From Talinum fruticosum (lineage: Eukaryota > Streptophyta > Magnoliopsida > Caryophyllales > Talinaceae), in the NCBI GenBank assembly GCA_021018815.1, contig JAITYX010000085.1:868001-932000 (forward strand): a DNA stretch of 64,000 nucleotides, read 5' to 3'. The position numbers and the translations under genes are program-made. Position 1 is the stretch's first letter. Every line of letters begins with the position of its first letter. Under the pieces are notes generated by a model, which was not told where the DNA came from, searched no databases, and worked only from the letters and a program-made list of their open reading frames with translations. Shown here one piece after another: positions 48,357 through 60,100 of this stretch.

Positions 48357-51300
48357 ATGCTCCTCAGCGGCTCACGGAATATGCGTGGGAACGGTCGGGT
48401 AAGCGAAAATCGATACAAGAGTAGAATTGGAATTCATTCATGGTAAAATTTGAAATTGAATGATTTTGGTGGTCGATTGTTTGATTTTTCTCCCTTATCT
48501 TTTTGAGTTGGTTGTTAGGTCGATGAGGATATGGATGAATATGAGGATGAATATGGAGATGAATATGAATATGGAGATGCCGGCGTTGACGAATATGAAG
48601 ATGAAGAAGAAGAGGAGGAAGACCAGGAAGACGAGCCGTTGTCAGAAGAAGCGATGAAATACCTTGATCTTAGGCAAAAACTGAAAGAACGAATGAGGTC
48701 CAAGTTGAGGAAAGAGAATGGTGTCCGTGCAAAGGATCAATTGAGGGCTGCCCCATTGGAGAGGTATAATTTATGCCCTAATTCATGGGTTCAAAACCCC
48801 ACCCCCTTTTCCCTCGTAATTAGTGAGAATTGGCGTGCATTGTTCCCGGATATGACTATATGGTTGTTCTGCTTAGAAGATGGCTAAACTAATTTCTAAG
48901 TTGCAGGTTTGGATCCTTTTTGGGCCTTCTAAGCCAGTGATTGCTGAGAGAGTTATCCAAGAAAGCAAATCATTGTTAGAGACTCAGCATCTGGCAGCTA
49001 AAGCATCGACTTCTCAAAATGATGTATGTCACTCTATTTGATGAAACAATTTCTCTAGGAGCTACTAAGAAAGTTTGTGTTTTCACTGTGGTTTATGTGA
49101 AAGCTTAATTGGTGAAATCTTCATAATGATGGTTGGATAAATGGTACATAGGGCTTAGTATTTTTTGGTACAGATTTAGGGCTTAAATTTGGATGACAGT
49201 TTGCGGTGCATCAGATAGTCGTTACCCTATTAGTTTTGATTGACAATTGACAAGTTAGATATGGAATAACCAATATACGTTATTCTAAAAGTAAAGAGCG
49301 CACCTGTATGGACAATGTGAACCAATGGATTATTGTTTGTGTTTCCTGGAAACATAATTTCAGATGTTCTTTATTCCTGTTGCAGGTGAAAAAGGTCTCC
49401 GTGTCGTCAAGCTCTGGAACAAAAAATGGAGTGATTAACAAGCTTCGTCCACCTCCGGTTGGTACTTGGGACTGGACTGCATACTTTTTGATTTTTGTTG
49501 TGTGTCTCCTGCTTCTAGAAAGTCATAATTGATTGGGACTTTTTCCATGTCCAGGTGAAATCAAAAGCTCAGATAATTAAGGCCACTAGAGATTATTCTT
49601 TTCTTCTATCTGATGATGCTGAGCTTCCAAAGCAATCAAAAGATCCTGGTCCTTCAAAAGTTCGGCCGCAGAGCCTGGTTTGTTTCTTTTCACTACATGA
49701 AATGTGTTTATTAGCCAAATCTCAGCTATATGCATGCTATTTCTTATTTTCATAACCTAATACAGGGTTTTTGCTGATCTTGAAGATGCAAGATCAGCGC
49801 AGGTGCCAACAAAGAGCAATCAGCCATCTTCTAATCCCGCCGTAAAAGGGTGAATGGCCATGAACAAAGGAATGGTCGTGATCAAAGGAAGCCATCTTCA
49901 GGGGTTGGCCATGCACGTCCTTCTCAAGCTGCAGCTCCTCAGAAGTTGACTTCTGGTAGTAATAAAGGAAGTCTTTCTGATTCCAGACGGCAGGTGGATT
50001 CAAGAAAGCAACCACAACCCAATAAGCAGCTTGGAAGTAGTAATGGAAATGGACCTGCTAGATCCAATGGACCTGTTAGACCTGTGGCTCCAAGAGTCTT
50101 GCCTCCGAAAAACCATTGCCTTCCAGTGAGAGAAGAGTGTCTGTTGGTTCTGCAGAGAGAAGGATGCCTGTTGGTTCCGTTGAAAAAGGGGGCCTGATGC
50201 TTCTGCAGGGAATAAGACACTGGTAGTTTCGAAGAATTCTACCTTCAATGGGCAAAGGATGCCCATTGTGAAATCACAGAACTTCTGGTGTAAATAATCG
50301 TTTGGATCATAAGCCTAATATGCAAAGGAATAGTGACGGAAGGATCTTGAAGAAAGGGAATGCGGTAGATCCCAGAAATCAGGTGTGCCTATCTGTTTTG
50401 TAATCTCCACCCCCCCAACAAAAAAAACCAGATTCTACTTAGTTGTAGAGTTGACAGGGCTTTTGAACGATTCTGGAATACCTTCTTCTAATGTTGTCTT
50501 TGCTTGGTTTTTTCTTAACTTTACCAGATGGCAAGGCCTCAAAAGCAAGATCCTTACCGAGCTAGTTCACACAATGATGCATACATTAAGAAGCCAAAAC
50601 CTGTTGGACAGTCCAGTCTACAGCGCCCTGTTGCTTCAAGTAAAGAGCAGTACAATAAAAACGAAAGGCTGAAGAGGCATTCTCTGATGACGAGGGGTTC
50701 GATTTCAGATCTGAGATTAGGAAGATGTTTCGGTAAAGTTTCTACACCCTTTGCTTTTCAGTTTGGTTAAAGATTTCTGCTTGATCTGTGGTCATCACAG
50801 GCCATTGTATTTTACTGGTCTGAACTCATACTTTTCTGTGTTTTAGTTTTGAAAATGCTGGGCTTGAAAAATTGTGTCTGTCACTGATGAAATCAACATC
50901 TTTTTTCACCTGTGGAACTTCAGATCCAACAGCAAATAGAATGTTAAGCAGTTGCGTTTTATTCATTATGACTTCATGATGTATTGAGAAAGCCATAGTG
51001 ATGAGACCTTGACGTAGACATACTCACTCAAAGTTGAAATTCTTATTCTTTTATGACACTTCTGAGGCTTACACCGGTATTGTACTGTATGTCTTCCCCT
51101 GCCTTCTTCGAGAAGGGGTTAGGTCTTGGGACCAGTTCGGATATTTCTGTGCATTTGGTTTTGAAGCACTTGTTTCTGTAGCCTTACATGTTGATTGTCG
51201 TTTAGGCGTCCCACACGGTACTATGACGACGACGACGACGTCGACGACATGGTAGCCACCTTCGACACTATAATGCAGGAGGAAAAGAGAAGGTATGTGT

Positions 51301-51763
51301 GTTCCATTCCTTTTTTTGTTTTAATTATACGCCTTTATATAGTTTTTGCCTCCAATTTGTATTTACCTGCTTTCTGTATTTTTGTTTCCATATTGCTGAC
51401 TTTCTAGTGGTAAAGAAATTAGTCTACTCATCCTAACTTTTTGACATTGTGTTAAACATTTCTTCATTAATGAATTAGCTTGTAGAATAATGGCTGTGCA
51501 CTTTAATCTGATGTTGCATAGTCTTTGCCGGACAAAAAACTTTTCTACTGGACGAGCTATTTGTTCATGTCTTTTCATTAATGCTCATTGCATCGCGTTT
51601 GTTACATCAAGGTTTCTGTCTTACCTAAATATATTTTCTCTTGTGATGCAGTGCAAGGATAGCTAAGAAAGAAGATGATGAAGAACTCATCAAGATTATG
51701 GAGGAAGAGAGACGAGAAAGGCTAAGAAAGCAAGCCAAGATGCGTAAGATGAGCCAACGGTGA
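48357..51763 (+). CDS. SPT2-type chromatin protein, reading frame disrupted
   Basis: SPT2 proteins bind histone H3-H4 and DNA during transcription. Exons inferred from GT-AG sites: 48,357-48,398, 48,519-48,763, 48,907-49,023, 49,386-49,457, 49,555-49,677, 49,766-50,382, 50,528-50,732, 51,206-51,292 and 51,652-51,763 (TGA). The N-terminus is a Tyr/Glu/Asp repeat (DEYEDEYGDEYEYGD) followed by KYLDLRQKLKERMRSKLRKE. The C-terminus has the SPT2 signature: YYDDDDDVDDMVATFD, then EEKRSARIAKKEDDEEL and a basic end. To read through, single-base corrections are needed near 48,917, 49,845, 50,110, 50,190, 50,281 and 50,680, and the exon 5-6 join is also out of phase. The start could be 48,357, 48,381 or 48,531. 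It is either a young pseudogene or carries assembly errors. Confidence 0.8.
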
Positions 51764-53620
51764 TCGGAATCACAGTGGTTCTTGCATGTATTCTCTTGTT
51801 AATTTCCCATGTTGGCTTAAATTGTGGTCATCTCAGAAAATGGCACTGAAATCTGAAGTTACTTTGGGTAACAGTGGTTATCAATGGAAGTGCCTCCTCG
51901 TGGTGCCATTGGTTTCTGGGCACAAAAAGTCTTGACTTTGGGAGGACTTTCTGATCCAGTTTAAATCCATGTAAAGATTATCTGATGCTAATTGTTGCCA
52001 TTTTCTGAGATAGAAGGGTGCTCCAGGCACATGTTTTTTGGCCAATGTTGACATCGGTGAAGATGAAATTAGCATTGCCTGCTGCCCTGTTGAAGGGATT
52101 TAATGAGAGGAAGACAGTCCCTGACTAGATTATTGATATTTTTGTATTGGTTCCATTGGACAAGCTGTTATTGGATTGTCACAAATGAGTGATGGCAGGC
52201 AGTTGGCCTTTTAATCTTCTGGTTAGGTTTTTCTTTCTTTTTTGTTATTTTTTTTTTTTTGGGTGGGGTGGGAAGAGAGAGAATGGACAAGGGAGGGAGC
52301 ATTGAATTCAATTTAGTACCTAGCTTCTTCAGTTGCTTTCCTTCCTACATAATAAAGTGTACATTTTTATTGGTAAAGACTTTCTAGACTTTATCAGATC
52401 GATACTTCGAAACACTTCACACCCTTCTTACACCCCAAACACCCCTCCCCAACAAAAACAAGGAATACTGGTTAGTGCATAATCCTCGAAAATTAGATAC
52501 GTTCAAGAGTAACCTGAGCATCCGAGTTTTTGTATTTTTTTTTGAAGTTTTGATTTGGTTCCCATGTTTCGCAAACTATAAAATTTTACTAGTCTAATAA
52601 TAATATCAAACTAAAAGTACATGATATAATTATGATTCCTAAAGAGGAGCTACTAACTTGAGCGACTAATTACTAGTGTTAGTGTCAGGTACTGCAGTGG
52701 TAATATTTCATTTTGGTTCATCAGTAGTGGAATGGAATGAAATGAAACCTGAAATCTGAGAAGAATGAAATGAGACTTTATTCATGAAATCGGGTGTTTG
52801 GTTTAATTGTGAAATGAAATCAAAACTCTTTTTAATACATTCCCCTAAACTAAAATTATGTTTTTCCTTATAAATGTAAACCTCTTCTAGACCTTTATTT
52901 TTTAAAAATAAATTATATTTGTTATCTTTAATTAATTTTTTTAATCAAATTTACAGACCAAAATTATATACCATTATAATAAAAAAATATGATAACAAAA
53001 TCAAAATGACAACAAATGAACTTCATAAGCTTTATTTGAAAATAATTATTTCACAACGTACTCCAATTAAAATAAACAAATAAGATTCATGTTAACTTTC
53101 ATATATGTGCAAAAGTGACATTTTCTACATAAAATTTACCATTTATGTAACATTTGAAAAATTTAAGTTACATATCACAAAATAAAAATAAACATAAATA
53201 CATTTTATTAATAATTAGCATTTAATGAAAAAATGGAAGAAAATGGGATTTCATGAATATTTTTTTAGAAAAAAATCCGATTCCTTGGAGGAATGAGATT
53301 TGATACATCTAAAAAATGGGAGAAATCAAAATCTTGGGATTTGAGGGGGATTTGATACCCCTAAAAATCAAATCACATTCCTTAAAAGTTCGACCAAACA
53401 CAAGTTATGCAAACTTGACACCTAAAGATATCAAATTTCATTCCTAAACCTCCAACCAAACACCAATATTAGAATTATTTTAATTTTTGTTTTTTAGTGA
53501 ACAATATATTAGTTTGAATTGAAGATTATAATAGCTTTTAATATTTCCCTCTTATTTTTAGTTTCATTGTTTAATTTTTACCTTATATATTTTTTTTTCT
53601 TACGTAGTATTTGGAATTAC
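51764..53620. other. 3' flank of the SPT2-like gene and intergenic DNA
   Basis: 3' UTR-like sequence to about 52,360. Then A/T-rich DNA with GAATGAAATGA and AAATCAAAT-rich stretches (52,730-53,460) that may be a degraded MITE; no clean terminal repeats were found. Confidence 0.45.
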
Positions 53621-53629
53621 GTTAAAATT

Positions 53630-54130
53630 TTTTAGTGCTTGATAGATTATTATTTAGTGTATGATAGGTTCATGTTTAGTGTTTAGTTTTATATTTATAA
53701 TCTTGTTGTATAATAAGTTAGTGTTTAGTGTATAATAGTTCAATGTTTAATGTTTAGGTTTGTATGAGCAGTATTGTTGTATGGTAAATCGGTGTTTAGT
53801 ATATGATAGACCAATATTTAGAAGACCTATATTTTGTGTTTAGCTTTTATATCAATAAGTTGTTGTATGATATGTTGGCATTTAGTGTATAATATGTTAG
53901 CATTTAGTATAAGTTTTAAATTTTTTCATTGACAATTACAATTGAGTAGGCAAAGCATGTATATGAGATGCAAACCAACATGAAATATAAACGCATTAGC
54001 ACAATAGGTTAATTTTTTGTGTACGATATGTTGGTATTTAGTGTTTGCTTTTATATCAATAATGTTGTGTGATATATCAGTGTAGTGTGTGATATACCAT
54101 TATTTAGTATTTAGTTTTATATTAAATAGA
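53630..54130 (+). repeat. Degenerate minisatellite, TTTAGTGTATGATAGGTT-like units
   Basis: Words such as GTGTTTAGTGTATAATAG, ATTTAGTGTATAATATGTT and GTTTAGTGTTTAGTTTTATAT recur at irregular spacing through about 500 bp. The array has diverged strongly. No coding potential. Confidence 0.6.
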
Positions 54131-54631
54131 AAAAATTAGTGTAAATTTCAAGTTTTTTCGTTTACAATTAAAACTAAGTAGAAAAAAATTATAGAATTCT
54201 AGAACACTAAAGAATAATAAGTTAGTTTTTGGTGAATAATATATCACTGTTTTGTGATTAAATTTTTGTAAATAAAATTTAACTAATAGAGTAAATTCCT
54301 TTTAAAAAAGTAAAAACTAAGAAAACGTTGCAAAAAAGAAAAATTAATTAGTATGGTAATTTTTTTAAAAAATTTTTTCCCTTCACTGATTTGCGGTTGG
54401 TGAGTCTCGAACTTTATACCTTATTAAAATCAACCCTATGTTTTATCATGCCCCAACTTAGCCATGTTGATATTTGGGCAAATAAATATTCATTAGTTAT
54501 ACGGGGCATGTGTTTTGCATTGTAATTTACATTTGGGCTGTGCTTTTTGTGTATATGTTGGGCCTGAGTCATGGTGAACTGTGTATAGAGTATTACTGTG
54601 CCTTTGGATGTACAATATAAGAATTGCATGA

Positions 54632-54928
54632 ATTGGTACAATAATTTTTCGGTACCAAAGTTAACTTTTCGGTCAATTTTTCAACTTATCATATAAATAT
54701 GTCATGCTACCCCCTCATTAAAAACAATATTATTCTTGTTTGAAAATTGATTTTAAGGTGCTTCAATGGAGCAAAGTAGTGAGAGAGGAAGGGGAGGGCT
54801 CGTGGGAGACATTTGATTTTGTAAGTTATTGTTTTTAATGTAGGGCAAAATGACCAATTTACATGAGAATAAATTGGTCAGAAATTAACTTTGGTATCAA
54901 AAAGGGTCAAAAAATTATTGTAACCAAT
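54632..54928. mobile_element. MITE with long terminal inverted repeats
   Basis: A 297-bp element. The left end starts ATTGGTACAATAATTTTT and the right end, on the other strand, ATTGGTTACAATAATTTTTT. The inverted similarity continues for about 45-55 bases through ACCAAAGTTAA on both arms, with a few indels. The interior holds a G/A-rich patch (GAGAGAGGAAGGGGAGGG). A target duplication is not clear, so the superfamily is undecided. Confidence 0.75.
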
Positions 54929-56500
54929 TTTATGATGGTTGCAAAAATTATTACACCAAACCTAAGTTGAGTCATAACCAAAATTTTCCATGATAAGGGC
55001 ATTTGTATTAATAGAGGTATGCATGCCAAAGGAATTGCACATATTTAAGGCTCTTGAACGAGAATAATCATATCTTCAAATTTGGAACCCAACATTCTAA
55101 TCTTTGAGGTTATTTATTGTTGTTGATGTGTTTCTACAAAGTCAACTCCTCTCGTTAATTTGACGACTTGCTGACCTTTTGTCACATATTGATATTTTTC
55201 TTCATTTTTTCCAACACCAATTAGAAGTAATTAAAAAGGTACAATATTGTTATTTTCTCAATTCCAGTTATTTATTTTATTTGCAGCATATTAAGTCAAA
55301 CACTTTTATTCATCAACTTAAGAGTTGATAAAAAGCGTGATTAATGTATTTTCGTTCATTTTTCCAACACAAATTTTGAACGCCTATTTTGAAGGCCAGA
55401 TTATTCATATCCGAATATCCCAAATGTAAGATTACTGGCTTACACTCCTTAGAATAAAGCACATTTGTGCAAAGTATAAAACCACATTTATCATGGACCT
55501 GTTAAAAAGGATAAATTGATTTTGTTTCAGAAATGTAGCATTTCGAATATGACAAGCTCTTCACTTGTCTAGGGGAATCAGACCTACAGAAGTCTATTTA
55601 TCTAGCTAGTATTCCTTGGATCTCTTTACATGCTACGTAGCACAACCCATAGCCACAGGGAGAAGGGATGGCACAGAGATGATGGCAATATTGCAACTCA
55701 TCTTTTCTTCCATTCAGCCATTACAAACATGCCTATCCTATGAGGCTTGAGGTTCAAGCACTGGTACTTTCTCCATTTCCCAGGAGGGGAGAGAGACGAT
55801 GACGTAGCATTTAATCCATATCTGAGGCTTCTTCCTCTTCTTCGTCTTCCTCCAAAATGTAAACCAATGCACGCCTTCTTGTGGCAAAAACACAAGCCAC
55901 ACCTCTGGAAGCTGTTGCCATGTTATCAGAGTAAAGTAACACGGTTAAAATCAAAATTACAAAAATTAACCTAAGCGTTTGTGCATCATCATAATGGAGT
56001 TGTAAAATCATCCAATACAGCAAGCAACTGCTATTTAGGTAAGAGGTTAGATATGATAGTGTCGTTATTATACACGTAACAAAAGAATAGACTGGATGAC
56101 AAATCCATTATTTCAGAAGGTAAGAAATAGCAGCTAGGGAAGCCTCTGGAGGGTCGGTCCTGACGTCAGTAGTAGTTCCAGTAAGGTCTCGACATGGTGA
56201 GAAAGACTAGTGCAAAGCAGCAACCGAACCCCCCTCCTTGAGGGCTGTTTTTTTTAAATACAGGGAAGGCTCTAGGGAGAGGCATAGCAAAGGTTTCTTC
56301 CTGGTGCAGAAGATAACTTGGCATGTGAGTGCAGTGTAACTGTGTAAGTGAATAACCTTGACTGGGTAAACCTCAACTGAAATTCCTCAGGAAGGACAGG
56401 CATATCTTGTCTTCTCACATATGAGCCCCATTCCCATATAGCGGTTAGGAAGCCCATATAGGGGCCACATTACTTAGCAGACACTCCAGTGGGGAAAGGT
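54929..56500. other. Intergenic between the MITE and the minus-strand gene
   Basis: Mostly A/T-rich. A minus-strand open stretch at about 55,960-55,818 encodes [20 protein letters not shown] and ends at a stop, but it cannot be joined in phase to the gene at 57,130, so I leave it unassigned. Confidence 0.4.
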
Positions 56501-56534
56501 TCGAGGGGGAGGGGGAGTACATTCCTTCCAATTG

Positions 56535-56620
56535 CCTTCAGTGGGATTTGAACCCCACACATTCATGGTGAGTCAAACGCTAGTAGAACTTGTGGTTTAT
56601 TAGTTGTGCTATACGTTAAT
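56535..56620 (-). repeat. tRNA-like sequence, possible SINE head
   Basis: The minus strand contains GGGGTTCAAATCCCAC (a good B box) about 50 bases after a weaker A-box-like TAGCACAACTAAT. This is the arrangement of a tRNA-derived RNA polymerase III promoter. The sequence does not fold as a complete tRNA to my eye. The extent of any SINE body to lower coordinates is unclear. Confidence 0.35.
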
Positions 56621-57129
56621 TCCAAGTGAACAAATTTCCTTCCTCCTCCCACCCCTTGTGTTGGGCCTCAAGCCCCCAACAGATTAAAATGGGAAACAGT
56701 CTCTGGAGTCCAATCAAGGGTAAAGCAAAAGGGATTCAAACAAAGCCAAGCATAACCCACTGACCACCCCACATTTCTCCATTATGGAGGAAATGTGCAC
56801 CCCTAGTAAAACTGGGACACTTGTTCAAAATTTTCTAGATATTATCAAAACAGGTGCCCTTTAGCAATCAAACATAGAAAAGCGACAGGTTTGACAAGCA
56901 TTTTTTGGGGGGATTGGGTTAGGTTGGGGTAGAGGATGGAAGCTGCTGAGAAACATTAAAGATGCTATTCTTCACATGCTAATAAATTTGGCCGATCTGT
57001 TTAGAACCAAATTTCAGAAACACGTTCCTACTCTCAATTTTAATTCATAGATCAGCATCATGGCAGGAACTGGCAAGAAGAGGAAGTGTTACAGCAGATA
57101 GTACTTACAGCTTACTGCCAGTGGTGGCG

Positions 57130-60100
57130 TCACATTGTGAGGAATACTTGAACCTTCGCGCATTCCATTTGCAGCGGCAATATGGACTCCTAAATATGAA
57201 TAATATCAAGGTACACATTTAAAAAATTAACTTCATGTATCCATCAGTCTAATCTTGAACGCAAATGAATGTGTAAACACCTTGTTAAATAATAAATAAA
57301 GGAAATAAGTCTCAAAGCAGTGAACAAGCCAATATGGCATCCTCCAATTGACTTGGTTGAATGTGCTCCAGGAATGTTTGATTATCGAGGTTCATGGATT
57401 ATTAAGATTTAAACCCTGATACATTCACTAGACAATAAAATGGGCAACCATTACAATCTAATTTTGGCTATTATATTTTATGACTTTGGAAAAAATTCAG
57501 GCTCCTTGAACAGATAGTGAAAACCAATAGTACGGGTCAATTTGGAACAAGTGTTGGGTTAAGCAAAGAAATACATATGCTAGCACTTCTGAATCTGGTT
57601 AGTAATCATATGCGTCCTGAACGAAATTACTGCAGACTAGAACAAGGATTCAGATTTGCTGTTCCTGTAGGTAATTCTGGTAATCCTTTAAGGTAGTAAC
57701 CCTCCAAAATACGTACTTAGATTCCAATTTTGGAAGCAGTTCCTCGTGAATAAGGTTGCCAATTCTTATATTAGAGAGACCTTGTGGCTACAACTTACAA
57801 GGGCCCTAATAATTTCTGAAAGCATGGAAAAGAAAGTCTTAACTCTTAAATGTAGGGAGTATCCAGCATGAGAAAGAGATACCTGCAACTGATCCACAAT
57901 CCAAAAGTTTGGAGTGGTTGACCTTGAAACAGATGCAAAAGGAAGATCACTTTCTTGGACCATCATCAGAAGAGCATTTTCACTGCTATCAGAAGTACCT
58001 GTCCTTTCATTCAATAACAATACAATCTGACGTTCCTGTATTAAAAAGTAGATGCCCTGTCAGTATGAATCAAAATTTTTCCAAATGAAGGATATATTAG
58101 GTCGAATTAATAGGATGCAAACCACAGTGTTATCGAATATACTTTGTACAGGGATAAATCCATGCAATTGAAATCTTCAGAGACAGATAACAACAATGCT
58201 TCCATTTTGGTGTATCCTTTTCTGATAGTGCCAGCCTCATTCATAAACCCTCGTAATATACATATACAATTTGAAACATCTGAAGAGGACCACTCAGGTA
58301 TTTGGAAAGCAATGTAATCCATAAGCTTTTCTTGACTGGTTTCACATGGTTGGACATCAGAACCTGCATCCTGATGACATCAAGATATTAGAAAAGGAAC
58401 ACCCATTGTGGAAAGAGCAAATTGTCCAGAAGAAGCTGCTAACTAGAATGACTAGGTCGAGCCAAATTTTCATAAGTTGGCTGTGGCTGAGCAACTAAGC
58501 AGATTCAAAGTAGGCTAAGAACTAGACAGGAAGTGTCCAAATAAAGTTGTGCATTCTGGACTACAGATGTGAAACAGCTGACATATTACACAGCACTACA
58601 GTGTCACTTTTATTTCTAGAGTTACAGACCTTGAAAGCGGGAAATAGATATCATAAGATCATTTTCTTCCAGCAAGCACATTCAGACAAAAAAGCAGGCT
58701 TTTCTTTATGCTCATTTACTTGCATCTCAACAGTAGATAAGCAAATAAAAGACACCTGATGGTTTAGTGCAAGCCCATGTTATTTCTTCCCATCCCTCCC
58801 ATGCAAAAAGAATCAGACACAGGGCAAGCGTCCCTTTATCTTTAATAAATTCTTCTTTTATTCAAGACATCCCTTAAATAATAAAAGAACTTTGAGATGG
58901 ACAGAATAATGCAAATAGGACAAGAAGTCATGAAAAAGGGGGAAAATACACACGGAATATGTCAATGAAAAAAAGTTCAACCTGTCCCTAAATAAATGAA
59001 TAAGCATGAGCCTCAAAGGAGATCCTCGGAACCTTTCTATGTCCTCAGATTTACTGGACAAAATTTGTAAGAGAACACAGGACTCTCATATATGGTACAA
59101 ATCAATTGTGCATGGGTTAGTAGCTGTTCATGCTTCACAGCTGACATCATTCTTCCTGATTTGCAATCACTTTCAATAAAGTCAGAGCATTCTTATCCGA
59201 ATTGATTTCCTCCTATGACAAAAGCAAGAAGCGAAATTGGCTAGACCAGAACCCACAGAACGAAATTGCCTTTTCGCACAGAAAATTCAGCAGGGATCTA
59301 TGAGTATATAGCCAGTCAGTGTGGACTACATGTTTGGCCAAGAGCTTTCTCTAATCATATCATAGCAAGTATTTCAAGTCTAATGAAAATGATTTTTCAA
59401 GTCTAATGAAAATAATCTAAGCATGAAATTGGTGTAGCAGATCGCATATACCCAATAAAATGACACTGATGTAGGAACATTGCTGAGGAGGGATTGCGTT
59501 GAAGATGGCAAAGGAAACAGTGGTAGCAACTGTTCACATATGATCTCCTTTGAAATTCTGACATGAGGCATATTGAAAGCCTCCTTGAAACTGAAACATG
59601 AGACATATGCATCAATGTAGATAACAGAATAAAAGGTGTCCAAATGAAGGGCCAACCTATAAATTCTTCTACATAGCATGCAAAGTTAACACAGGAAAAT
59701 AATTTTTGTAGCTAAAATCATATCAACAGCAATGTTACATCCCCATAAAAAAAAGCTTTTTCGGGAATTTCACATTACTAGATGAACTTTTTCACATTAA
59801 GAATTGATTTCTATTATCAAGCATTAATATGTAGTCATTGTGACACCCAGTTTACCAAGATGGCTTCAAGTAAGTTGTACACCACAATTGAAGGACTAAG
59901 ACACTGTCTTTTTAGCTTTAAGGTAGTTGTAAATTTAGTTGTAAAAAGTTGCAAGGAGGTGTAAGAGTTGTAAGGAGTTATAAGGAGCTATAAGTAACTG
60001 TAAGGAGCTATAAGAGTTGTAGGTTTAGTTGTAAAAAGTTAGAAGGAGCTCCAAGGAACAGTCACTGTTTACAACTGTTACAAGACTATAAGGTAAAGCT

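Noticed and set aside
48515..48703. Minus-strand Ser/Tyr-rich open frame
   Set aside because: It is the antisense shadow of the Glu/Asp/Tyr-rich SPT2 exon.
55818..55960. Minus-strand open stretch [20 protein letters not shown] ending in a stop, possibly a last exon
   Set aside because: The minus-strand gene already ends in phase at 57,130, and I could not find a consistent splice join.
57105..57189. Alternative frame [20 protein letters not shown] through the last exon of the minus-strand gene
   Set aside because: It needs a one-base phase change at the 57,883 donor. The in-phase reading ending [10 protein letters not shown] fits the splice phases.
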